A stretch of 64,000 nt of DNA, from positions 1,007,001 to 1,071,000 of the forward strand of contig NZ_CP080519.1 of the NCBI RefSeq assembly GCF_019468465.1, read 5' to 3'. Positions 12,763 to 20,054 of the stretch are shown piece by piece. Under the pieces are notes generated by a model. The model saw nothing but the letters and a program-made list of their open reading frames with translations, searched no databases and was not told the origin of the DNA. This stretch comes from Amycolatopsis sp. DSM 110486. GTDB lineage: Bacteria > Actinomycetota > Actinomycetes > Mycobacteriales > Pseudonocardiaceae. Made by a program: the position numbers and the translations under genes. The first letter of the stretch is position 1, and each line of letters starts with the position of its first letter.

Positions 12763-13074
12763 TCAGCCGGCAGGAGGTGCCCGGGCGGGTGCTTTCGGGT
12801 CGGACCGGTGCTTTGCGGTGGTGCTTTTGTCGACGGTCGTGGCGCTTGACGCGGCGGGCCACTGCTTCGCTTGCTCCGGCGGTGTGGCTTCCGGGATTGG
12901 TTGCGCGGCAACGAAGTGCGGCAACTGCTGGGCAACCAGCACCGGCTTCGGATCGTCGTGCGACAGGCCCGGGTGCACCGGCCCGGGCGCGGCGACGCCG
13001 AGGAGCAGCAACGCGGCGAGCAGGACACTGAGCATGGACCGGTGCCGTGGCGCGGTGGCGGCGGCAGCGGTCAT
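12763..13074 (-). CDS. Small secreted protein, unknown function
   Basis: 103 residues with a typical export signal: MTAAAATAPRHRS, a hydrophobic core (SVLLAALLLLGVAAPG), then a mature part rich in Ala, Pro and Lys with no cysteine. It ends 43 bases before the antiporter start and may be in its operon. No family is recognised. The divergent start region (13075-13163) is AT-rich (TTTAATATTG) and probably holds promoters for both directions. Confidence 0.55.
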   Translation of the reverse strand: MTAAAATAPRHRSMLSVLLAALLLLGVAAPGPVHPGLSHDDPKPVLVAQQLPHFVAAQPIPEATPPEQAKQWPAASSATTVDKSTTAKHRSDPKAPARAPPAG

Positions 13075-13163
13075 CGTGGCGTCAGTTTACCATCGCTTTA
13101 ATATTGACCCGGCGATCCACAGTGGACCTTCACTACGGGGAGTGGCTGAATATCGTTCCTTTC

Positions 13164-13712
13164 ATGTCCACCGACTCCTGCAGATGCATGGTCTGCCTCG
13201 ACTACGGCGACCGCGACCACCTCGGCTCCGTCGACGCCGGTCTGTTCGAACACGTCGCCGACCCCGGCTGGGGTCTGCTGGCGATCCCCGAAGACGAGGT
13301 CAGCGCGGGCTGGACGTTCACAATCGGGCTGTGGCACTCGTTCCGCGTGCCAGAGCTCGCCGTGTTCGGGCTGGAGCCGGCGCCCGGGATGGGGCTGCTC
13401 AACGTGATCGGCGAGCAGGTGGCCGCGGGCCGGCGACCTGCCGCCGGTGACGAGCTGGACGACGTCCTCGAGTCCGGCCGCCTGGCGCTGCGGCCGGTCG
13501 ACGAGGGCTGGCACGACGTTTTCTTCGGGACGGCACAACGCTTCTACCGCGCCACGCGGCCCGCCGCCCCCTTCCTGCAGGTGCTCTGGCCCGATCGCGA
13601 CGGCCGTTTCCCGACGCAGGACGAGTTCGCTCCGGACCTCGCGCTGAGGCAGCCTCAGCTGTGGCGCAGCCCGTCCGGGCACCCGAAGGGGCCCTGGACC
13701 GCCGACCTCTGA
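13164..13712 (+). CDS. DUF4262 domain protein
   Basis: 182 residues. It matches the DUF4262 pattern: a short Cys-containing N-terminus (CRCMVCLDYGD), then GWGLLAIPEDEVSAGWTFTIG and LWHSFRVPELAVFGL, and a C-terminal ALRQPQLWR segment. DUF4262 proteins are common in actinobacteria, and some sit near toxin or defence loci, but none has a settled function that I know of. The ATG was chosen because family similarity starts there. It converges with the LLM oxidoreductase, whose stop is 7 bases away. Confidence 0.8.
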   Translation: MSTDSCRCMVCLDYGDRDHLGSVDAGLFEHVADPGWGLLAIPEDEVSAGWTFTIGLWHSFRVPELAVFGLEPAPGMGLLNVIGEQVAAGRRPAAGDELDDVLESGRLALRPVDEGWHDVFFGTAQRFYRATRPAAPFLQVLWPDRDGRFPTQDEFAPDLALRQPQLWRSPSGHPKGPWTADL

Positions 13713-13719
13713 GCCGCCG

Positions 13720-14556
13720 TCACGCCGAGCGTTCCGCCGCCACCTGTTCGCGGACGTCCGGGATGGTCTCGGCGATGAACACGTGCGATGCCCGGTCGTC
13801 CGCGCCGGAGAGCACGAAGGTGTCGAAGCCGCCGGCCAGGGCGAAGTCGGCGAGTTCCGAGGCGGTCGGGGTGGCGCCGACGTTGAGGACGCGGCGGATC
13901 GACGCCGGGTCGCGGCCGGCGTCGAGGGCGGCGGTGTCCACGGCGGAGGCCATGCGGAGGGCTTCGGCGGGGTCGTCGCGGAGGCTGACGACCCAGCCGT
14001 CGGCCACGCGGCCCGTGAGGCGCAGGGCGCGGGGGCCGTACGAGCCGAGCCAGAGGCCGATGGGACGCGCCGGCACGGGGCCGGAGTGGGCACCGGCCAG
14101 GGTGTGGAAGCGGCCGTCGAAGCGGAGGTTGCCCTCGCCGCTCCAGATCTTGCGGATGACGGTGATCGCCTCTTCCTCGGCGGCGAGCGCGTCGCCCGGG
14201 GTCCGGCGCGGGCCGCCGTAGGCGACGATCGCGTCCCAGAACGCGCCGGCGCCCAGCGCGAGGTCGAAGCGGCCGCCCGACAGCAGGTCGAGGCTGGCGG
14301 CGGCCTTCGCGAGCACGGCGGGGTTGCGCAGCGGCAGGTTGGCGACGTCGGGGAACACCCGGATCTTCGTCGTCGCGCCGAGCAGCACGCCCATGAGGGA
14401 GAAGGTCTCCACGTACCGGCGCTGGTACGGGTGGTCCTGCACGGCGAGGTGCTCGAACCCCGTCCGCTCCAGCTCGCGCGCGTGCTCGACCAGGGGGTCG
14501 GCCGCGTTCGGCACCAGGAAGTAGCCCGTCGAGATGTCCCGCCCGAAGTCTGTCAT
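13720..14556 (-). CDS. LLM-class F420-dependent oxidoreductase
   Basis: 278-residue luciferase-like monooxygenase fold. Recognisable pieces are FEHLAVQDHPYQ, KIRVFPDVANLPLRNPAVLAK, LDLLSGGRFDLALGAGAFW and IGLWLGSYGPRALRLTGRVAD, the usual F420-binding barrel segments of the MSMEG-type subfamily. It is expected to use coenzyme F420 (F420H2 or oxidised) in a redox step on an unknown substrate. AAGGAG precedes the ATG. It is transcribed away from the neighbouring reductase at 14659. Confidence 0.85.
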   Translation of the reverse strand: MTDFGRDISTGYFLVPNAADPLVEHARELERTGFEHLAVQDHPYQRRYVETFSLMGVLLGATTKIRVFPDVANLPLRNPAVLAKAAASLDLLSGGRFDLALGAGAFWDAIVAYGGPRRTPGDALAAEEEAITVIRKIWSGEGNLRFDGRFHTLAGAHSGPVPARPIGLWLGSYGPRALRLTGRVADGWVVSLRDDPAEALRMASAVDTAALDAGRDPASIRRVLNVGATPTASELADFALAGGFDTFVLSGADDRASHVFIAETIPDVREQVAAERSA

Positions 14557-14658
14557 CACCACTCCTTCGCGGTGGTCAACGACGCCGGACGGGCGGAGAT
14601 TCCGGCCCCGAAGTGACCCGGCGGTAACCTCGGGGCCGAACCTTCGGGAGGCACGCGC

Positions 14659-15819
14659 ATGGCCGACTACGACCTGGTGCTGTTCGGCGCCACCGGCTTC
14701 ACCGGCACGCTCACCGCGGAGTACCTCGCGCACTCCGCCCCGCCCGGCTGCCGCTGGGCGCTCGCGGGCCGCAATCGCGCCAAGCTCGAGGACCTGCGCA
14801 CGCGGCTGGCGGCGATCGACGAGCGCCTGGGCACGTTGCCCCTGCTCAGCGCCGACATCGCGGACCCCGACTCGCTGCGCGCGATCGCCGCGTCGGCGAA
14901 GGTCGTGGCCACCACGGTCGGCCCGTACCTGCACTACGGCGAGCCGCTGGTCGCCGCGTGCGCCGCCGAGGGCACCGATTACGTCGACCTCACCGGCGAG
15001 TCCGAGTTCGTCGACCGCATGTACCTCGCCCACCACGCAAAGGCCGCCGAAACCGGCGCCCGGCTCGTGCACAGCTGCGGCTTCGACTCGATCCCCCACG
15101 ACCTCGGCGCCTGGTACACCGTGCGCCAACTGCCCGAGGACGTCCCGCTGCAGGTCGACGGCTACGTCCGCGTCGGCGCCATGCCCTCGGGCGGCACCTT
15201 CCTCACGGCGATGACGGCGTTCTCCCGCCAGCCCGCCGCCAACCGCGCGGCCAAGGACCGCGCCGCCGCCGAACCCCCGCTCGCCGGCCGCCGCGTGGGC
15301 ACCCCGATCGGCGCCCCGCACCGCGTGCCCGGCACCGGACAGTGGGCCGTACCGCTGCCGACGATCGACCCGCAGGTCGTGGGCCACTCGGCGCGGGCGT
15401 CCGCACGCTACGGCCCGGACTTCCGCTACCGCCACTTCGCGGCTTTCTCCGGCCTGCCGTCCGTAGCGGCCGCGACAGCCGGCGCGGGCGCGCTGTTCGC
15501 CGCCGCCCAGCTGGCCCCCGCGCGCGAGGCGCTGTCGAAGCTGCTCGCGCCGGGCCAGGGACCCAGCCTCGCGCGCCGGGCGAAGTCCTGGTTCACCGTC
15601 CGCTTCACCGGCTCAGGCGGCGGCGAGCACGTGACCACCGAAGTCTCCGGCGGCGACCCCGGCTACGACGAGACGGCGAAGATGCTGGCGGAATCGGCTC
15701 TGTGCCTGGCTTTCGACGAGCTGCCCACCACTGCCGGCCAGGTCACCACGGCGACGGCGATGGGGGATGCGTTGATCGAGCGGCTCATGCGGGCGGGTAT
15801 GTCGTTCAGGACGTTGTAA
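14659..15819 (+). CDS. Saccharopine dehydrogenase family protein (trans-acting enoyl reductase-like)
   Basis: 386 residues beginning with a Rossmann nucleotide-binding motif, LVLFGATGFTG, followed by WALAGRNRAKLE and VVATTVGPYLHYGEPLVAACA. HSCGFDSIPHDLGAW is typical of the mycobacterial trans-acting enoyl reductase (Rv2953-like) branch rather than of true saccharopine dehydrogenases. It probably reduces a lipid or polyketide double bond with NAD(P)H, but there is no polyketide synthase in the window to support a specific pathway. GGGAGGC lies upstream of the ATG. Confidence 0.82.
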   Translation: MADYDLVLFGATGFTGTLTAEYLAHSAPPGCRWALAGRNRAKLEDLRTRLAAIDERLGTLPLLSADIADPDSLRAIAASAKVVATTVGPYLHYGEPLVAACAAEGTDYVDLTGESEFVDRMYLAHHAKAAETGARLVHSCGFDSIPHDLGAWYTVRQLPEDVPLQVDGYVRVGAMPSGGTFLTAMTAFSRQPAANRAAKDRAAAEPPLAGRRVGTPIGAPHRVPGTGQWAVPLPTIDPQVVGHSARASARYGPDFRYRHFAAFSGLPSVAAATAGAGALFAAAQLAPAREALSKLLAPGQGPSLARRAKSWFTVRFTGSGGGEHVTTEVSGGDPGYDETAKMLAESALCLAFDELPTTAGQVTTATAMGDALIERLMRAGMSFRTL

Positions 15820-15825
15820 CCAAAT

Positions 15826-15859
15826 GTCCTTTGTGGACTTACACTGGTTCACAAAGGAC
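15826..15859. repeat. 10-bp perfect inverted repeat
   Basis: GTCCTTTGTG at 15826-15835 and its exact complement CACAAAGGAC at 15850-15859, 14 bases apart, just past the reductase stop. It may be a terminator without a T tract or an operator for the chitosanase 280 bases downstream. The surrounding 15820-15960 is AT-rich for this genome. Confidence 0.5.
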
Positions 15860-16064
15860 TTCATACAGCGCGCCGTCCTCCAGTTCGCACCGGGCACAAA
15901 CAGTTTCCCGATCACCGGAACCCTGTACCACCCTCCGGGCAACAAATCCCACCGCGTGTTCACATCCGCGAAAACCCGATCTGCCCCTTGCCGCCGGGAT
16001 CACGCGCGGTTATCGTTGCGCTACGCCGCAGCAGCACCGGAGCCGTGTTTACCGTGGTACGCCA

Positions 16065-16139
16065 GGGAATTCCCGGCTTCGTCCGCCTTGCCCACCTGTC
16101 ATGGCCATGCCCTGACAATTCTGCGGAAAGGGAATTCCC
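16065..16139 (+). promoter_or_regulatory. Pair of identical GGGAATTCCC palindromes upstream of the chitosanase
   Basis: GGGAATTCCC occurs at 16065-16074 and again at 16130-16139, 65 bases apart. The second copy overlaps the ribosome binding region and ends two bases before the ATG. Two identical 10-bp palindromes in the leader of an inducible secreted hydrolase suggest paired operators. The 322-base gap 15820-16141 otherwise contains the 15826-15859 repeat and no gene that I can support. Confidence 0.4.
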
Positions 16140-16141
16140 CC

Positions 16142-16990
16142 ATGCGCAAGACGATGCGGCCTGCCCTTGTTGCCGGTCTCACCGTGGCGTCGGCTCTCAC
16201 CGTCGTCCTGGCCACACCGGCTCTCTCGAGCGCCGCCCCGACCCCCACACTCAGCAACGCAGCCTCGATCCTCGCTTCCGGCGGCGACCTCGCCTCGCCG
16301 GAGAAGAAGGACATCGCGATGCAGCTCGTCTCCAGTGCCGAGAACTCGAGCCTCGACTGGAAGGCCCAGTACAGCTACATCGAGGACATCGGCGACGGCC
16401 GCGGCTACACCGCCGGCATCATCGGCTTCTGCTCGGGCACCGGCGACATGCTCGAGCTCGTGCAGGCCTACACCAATTCCGTGCCGAACAACCCGCTGGC
16501 GAAGTACCTGCCGGCGTTGAGGAACGTCAACGGCACCGACTCGCACACCGGCCTCGGCCAGGCGTTCGTGGACGCGTGGAAGGCCGCGGCGAAGACGTCG
16601 CAGTTCCAGGCCGCGCAGAACAGCGAGCGCGACCGCGTGTACTTCAACCCGTCGGTGAACCAGGCGAAGTCCGACGGTCTCGGCGCACTGGGCCAGTTCA
16701 TCTACTACGACGCCATCGTGATGCACGGCCCCGGCAACAGCTCCGACAGCTTCGGCGGCATCCGCAACTCCGCCATCAAGAAGGCGAAGCCGCCGTCACA
16801 GGGCGGCAACGAGACCACCTACCTCAAGGCGTTCCTCGACGCCCGCAAGGTGATCATGAAGCAGGAGGAGGCCCACGCCGACACCTCGCGCGTGGACACC
16901 GAACAGCTCGTGTTCCTCAACGCGGGCAACCTCGACCTCCACACACCCCTGAAGTGGAAGGTCTACGGCGACTCCTACACGATCAACTGA
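16142..16990 (+). CDS. Secreted chitosanase, glycoside hydrolase family 46
   Basis: 282 residues. The signal peptide (about 1-32, ending LSSAAP) is followed by a GH46 catalytic domain. SAENSSLDW contains the general acid Glu67, and EDIGDGRGYTAGIIGF contains Asp85, 18 residues later, exactly the spacing of the Glu22/Asp40 pair in the Streptomyces N174 enzyme. It cleaves chitosan (beta-1,4-glucosamine) outside the cell by inversion. The frame is open further upstream, but the ATG at 16142 begins a canonical signal sequence. A strong hairpin terminator follows at once, so it is probably transcribed alone. Confidence 0.95.
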   Translation: MRKTMRPALVAGLTVASALTVVLATPALSSAAPTPTLSNAASILASGGDLASPEKKDIAMQLVSSAENSSLDWKAQYSYIEDIGDGRGYTAGIIGFCSGTGDMLELVQAYTNSVPNNPLAKYLPALRNVNGTDSHTGLGQAFVDAWKAAAKTSQFQAAQNSERDRVYFNPSVNQAKSDGLGALGQFIYYDAIVMHGPGNSSDSFGGIRNSAIKKAKPPSQGGNETTYLKAFLDARKVIMKQEEAHADTSRVDTEQLVFLNAGNLDLHTPLKWKVYGDSYTIN

Positions 16991-17037
16991 GCAAGAACCC
17001 GGGCCGCCGATTTCCCCGCGGCGGCCTGGGTTCTTGC
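16991..17037 (+). terminator. Rho-independent type hairpin after the chitosanase
   Basis: A 19-bp stem (16991-17009 with 17019-17037, one G-U pair) and a 9-base loop, beginning at the base after the chitosanase stop codon. No T tract follows, as is usual in high-GC actinobacteria. Confidence 0.85.
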
Positions 17038-17053
17038 CGTAAGCTCTCGCGCC

Positions 17054-17737
17054 ATGAGAACCGTTCTCGGGACGCTGGTCTGCGTCGCACTGGGTACGCT
17101 CGCAACCGCCGCACCGGCTTCGCCCGCCCAGAGTCCTGCGCAGAATCCCCCGTTGCCTTACCACGGTTCCGCCGGCCAGATGGTCACGGTCACCGCCCCG
17201 GACCCGTCGTCGACCACCGCGACGCTGATCGCCTGGCAGCGCAAGGGTTCCCACTGGGTGCGGGCCCTCGGGCCGTTCCCGGCGTTCGTCGGCACGCAGG
17301 GCATCGGCGAAGCGAGCGAAACGACGTCGCACACCCCCACGGGCGTCTGGACGCTCACCGAAGCGTTCGGCATCCAGCCCACCAACGGCACCCGGCTGCC
17401 CTACCGCCAGGTGACCGAGAACGACTGGTGGGTCTCCGACGTCAAGTCGCCCTTCTACAACACGCACCACTCGTGCGCGCCCGGCACCTGCCCGTTCAAC
17501 GAGGCGGCCGGCGAAGACCTCGGCAAGGCCGGTCCCGTCTACGACCACGCCACCGTGATCGACTACAACCGCTCGCCCGCCGTGCCGGGCATGGGTTCGG
17601 CGTTCTTCCTGCACGTCTCGTCGGGCAAACCGACGGCGGGCTGCGTGTCCGTCCCGGGCGCGGACCTCGACGCCGTGATGCGCTGGCTCGACCCGGCCGG
17701 GCATCCCGTGATCAACATCGGGATCAGTCCACAGTAG
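17054..17737 (+). CDS. Secreted L,D-transpeptidase-like (YkuD/ErfK) protein
   Basis: 227 residues with a signal peptide (about 1-25) and a single catalytic domain. The signature FLHVSSGKPTAGCVSV contains His and the nucleophile Cys197, spaced as in YkuD enzymes. The family makes or edits 3-3 peptidoglycan cross-links outside the membrane. This short form lacks the Ig-like domains and C-terminal tail of the main mycobacterial Ldt enzymes, so it may be an auxiliary member. It has two further cysteines in CAPGTC. Its stop is one base from the stop of the convergent PHP gene. Confidence 0.85.
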   Translation: MRTVLGTLVCVALGTLATAAPASPAQSPAQNPPLPYHGSAGQMVTVTAPDPSSTTATLIAWQRKGSHWVRALGPFPAFVGTQGIGEASETTSHTPTGVWTLTEAFGIQPTNGTRLPYRQVTENDWWVSDVKSPFYNTHHSCAPGTCPFNEAAGEDLGKAGPVYDHATVIDYNRSPAVPGMGSAFFLHVSSGKPTAGCVSVPGADLDAVMRWLDPAGHPVINIGISPQ

Positions 17738-17738
17738 A

Positions 17739-18722
17739 CTAGACGAGCTCGTCCGCCGGCCGGGTGTTGATCACGCGATCCGCGGTGAGACCAACCTTTT
17801 CGGCACGTGCGCACCCGTAGACCTGCCAGTCGAGCTGGCCGGGTGCGTGCGCGTCGCTGTCGATGGCGAACTCGCAGCCCAGCTCCACGGCCATTCGCAG
17901 CAGCGGCATGGGCGGGTCGAGCCGCTCCGGGCGCGAATTGATCTCCACCGCCACGCCGTGGTCCCGGCAGGCGGTGAACACCTTCTCGGCGTCGAACGTC
18001 GACGGCGGCCGCTCGCGAGGACCGCGCACCAGCCGGCCGGTGCAGTGGCCCAGCACGCGCACGTGCGGGTTCGCGACGGCCGCCAGCAGCCGCGGCGTCA
18101 GCTCGCGCGAGGGCATGCGCAGCTTCGAGTGCACGCTGGCGACCACGAAATCCAGCCGCTCCAGCAAGTCCGAACGCTGGTCGAGCGCGCCGTCGTCGAG
18201 GATGTCGACCTCGATGCCGTGCAGCAGCCGGAACGGGGCGAGTTCGGAGTTGACGCGCGCGACCTCGTCCATCTGCTTGCGCAGCCGCTCGGGCGAAAGA
18301 CCGTTGGCCACGGTCAGGCGCGGCGAGTGGTCGGTGAGCACGATCCATTCGTGGCCGAGGTCGCGCGCGGCCTCGGCCATCTCCTGGATCGGGCTGCCGC
18401 CGTCGGACCAGTCGGAGTGCGTGTGGCAGTCGCCGCGCAGCGCGGCGCGCAGTTCGCCACCGTCGGGCAGATCGGCTTCGGCGACCTTCGCCGCATACGC
18501 GGGCACGCGGCCGAGCCACGCGTCCTCGATGACCCCGGCCGTCGCCTTGCCGATGCCCTTGAGCGCCTGCAGCGTGCCCGAGCGCACGCGGCTCTCCAGC
18601 TCTTCCTGCGACAGGTGATCGACCACCGCCGCCGCCTGCCGGAAGGCGCGGACGCGGTAGGTCGGCTCAGCCGCGCGTTCGAGCTGGAACGCGATGTCGC
18701 GCAGTGCGCGTGCCGGGTCCAT
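17739..18722 (-). CDS. PHP-domain phosphoesterase with N-terminal helix-hairpin-helix region
   Basis: 327 residues. The first ~95 resemble the helix-hairpin-helix part of family-X DNA polymerases (LQALKGIGKATAGVIEDAW). The rest is a PHP metal-dependent phosphoesterase with GDCHTHSDWSDGG, VLTDHSPRL, LLHGIEVDIL, VVASVHSKL, VLGHCTGRL and IDSDAHAP supplying the metal ligands. It lacks the polymerase palm, so it looks like the PolX tail standing alone, with a likely role in nucleic-acid end or nucleotide processing. It is third in a minus-strand run with the GntR regulator and the phosphodiesterase, 17 bases from the latter. Confidence 0.85.
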   Translation of the reverse strand: MDPARALRDIAFQLERAAEPTYRVRAFRQAAAVVDHLSQEELESRVRSGTLQALKGIGKATAGVIEDAWLGRVPAYAAKVAEADLPDGGELRAALRGDCHTHSDWSDGGSPIQEMAEAARDLGHEWIVLTDHSPRLTVANGLSPERLRKQMDEVARVNSELAPFRLLHGIEVDILDDGALDQRSDLLERLDFVVASVHSKLRMPSRELTPRLLAAVANPHVRVLGHCTGRLVRGPRERPPSTFDAEKVFTACRDHGVAVEINSRPERLDPPMPLLRMAVELGCEFAIDSDAHAPGQLDWQVYGCARAEKVGLTADRVINTRPADELV

Positions 18723-18739
18723 GCGTCCTGTTTACCCGT

Positions 18740-19243
18740 TCAGGCGCGCCGGGGCAGCTCGTGGAGCTCGACGTCGGTGAGTTTCCCGGCGCGGATCTCG
18801 GCGGTCTGGTACGTGCAGAACTCCTGGCGCCGCCGGTCGGTGGGCGAGCCGGGGTTGAGCAGGCGCAGGCCGCCGGGTGTCACGGTGTCCCAGGGGATAT
18901 GGCTGTGGCCGAACACGAGCACGTCGGTGTCGGGGAACTGCGCTTCACAACGCGCTTCGCGGCCCTTCGCCTCGCCCGTTTCGTGGATCACGGCCAGGCG
19001 CACACCACCGAGCGTCACGCGGGCGACCTCGGGCAGCCACTCGCGCAGCTCGGGTCCGTCGTTGTTGCCGTAGACCGCGACGAGCCGTTTGCTGGCCACG
19101 GCGAGCTCGTCGAACGCGTCGAGATCGACCCAGTCGCCCGCGTGCACGACGACGTCGGCCCGCTCCACCTCGGCCCAGACCTCGTCAGGCAGCTCTTTGG
19201 CGCGTTTGGGCAAGTGGGTGTCCGCGACGAGCAGCAGCCGCAC
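18740..19243 (-). CDS. Metallophosphoesterase of the YfcE/MJ0936 type
   Basis: 167 residues with the calcineurin-like metal motifs ADTHLP, HAGDWVD, GNNDG, VIHE and FGHSHIPW. These small proteins hydrolyse phosphodiesters in vitro; the physiological substrate here is unknown. The GTG start has GAGGGGG upstream, inside the end of the regulator gene, and the two genes are separated by only 5 bases, so they are translated from one message. Confidence 0.88.
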   Translation of the reverse strand: MRLLLVADTHLPKRAKELPDEVWAEVERADVVVHAGDWVDLDAFDELAVASKRLVAVYGNNDGPELREWLPEVARVTLGGVRLAVIHETGEAKGREARCEAQFPDTDVLVFGHSHIPWDTVTPGGLRLLNPGSPTDRRRQEFCTYQTAEIRAGKLTDVELHELPRRA

Positions 19244-19248
19244 GGTCG

Positions 19249-19908
19249 TTACGCCCCCTCGTCCGGGATCGCGGCCAGCACTCGCTCGAGGAACGCGCCG
19301 ATGTGCTTGCGCAGCAACGCGGCCGCGCCCTCGGCGTCACCCTTCTTCGCGGCGCCGAGCACAGTCTTGTGCTCGGTCCACTCCTTGCGCCAGCTGGGGT
19401 TCGTGTCCCAGCCGACCACGGTGATGAGCGCGGCGCGGTCCTTGAGGTCGTCGAGCATCGAGACCATCAGCGGGTTGCCGCAGCCGGCGTAGAGCGCGCG
19501 GTGGAAGCGGCGGTTGAGCAGGCTGAGCGCGGTGTGGTCCTTGTCCGCGAGCGCCGCCTGCGCCTCCTTCAGCGCTTCGGCCGCGTCGTCGAACGACGCC
19601 CCCGCCGCCACCGAACGGCGCAGCGCCTCGGGCTCCAGCACCATCCGCACGTCGTACACCGAACGCGCGAGCTCCGCGTCGACCACGCACACCGACGCGC
19701 CGCGGTACGGGCTGAACGTGACCAGCCCGGAGTTCGACAGCACCTTCAGCGCCTCGCGCACCGGCGTCTTCGACACGCCGAGGCGCTGCGCCAGCTCGGC
19801 CTCCACCAGCGGCTGGCCCGGGAGCAGCTCGCGGGTCAGGATGCCGCGCCGGATCTCCTCCAGGACCACTTCGGTCCGGGAGGCGGGCAGGCTGAACGTC
19901 GGTGGCAT
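19249..19908 (-). CDS. GntR-family regulator with FCD ligand domain
   Basis: 219 residues. The N-terminal winged helix (AELAQRLGVSKTPVREALKVL) is followed by an all-helical FCD domain, which in this family binds carboxylates through a metal site. It is divergent from a sugar-acid dehydratase gene at 20055, the usual target of such regulators, and the 146-base gap contains the palindrome TGAT-CATAT-ATCA. The ATG at 19908 has GGAG upstream; the longer frame to 20064 adds unrelated sequence. Most likely a repressor released by the dehydratase substrate or product. Confidence 0.88.
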   Translation of the reverse strand: MPPTFSLPASRTEVVLEEIRRGILTRELLPGQPLVEAELAQRLGVSKTPVREALKVLSNSGLVTFSPYRGASVCVVDAELARSVYDVRMVLEPEALRRSVAAGASFDDAAEALKEAQAALADKDHTALSLLNRRFHRALYAGCGNPLMVSMLDDLKDRAALITVVGWDTNPSWRKEWTEHKTVLGAAKKGDAEGAAALLRKHIGAFLERVLAAIPDEGA

Positions 19909-20002
19909 CGGACACTCCAGGCTCGCGCGGTCTGCCGCGGTGAACAGACCGACATTCAACCAGGCGGGCGCGGACGGTGCCCGCGACCCGCGCGGCGAGC
20001 TG

Positions 20003-20026
20003 TGATCATATATCAGATGCCATACT
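20003..20026 (+). promoter_or_regulatory. Candidate GntR/FCD operator and -10 of the dehydratase gene
   Basis: TGATCATATATCA at 20003-20015 is palindromic (TGAT/ATCA arms, 5-base centre), conspicuously AT-rich for this DNA, and lies between the divergent regulator and dehydratase. CATACT at 20021-20026 could be the -10 box, so binding would block transcription. Confidence 0.5.
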
Positions 20027-20054
20027 GCTCGTAGCGACGAAAGGCGGCCCGGCC

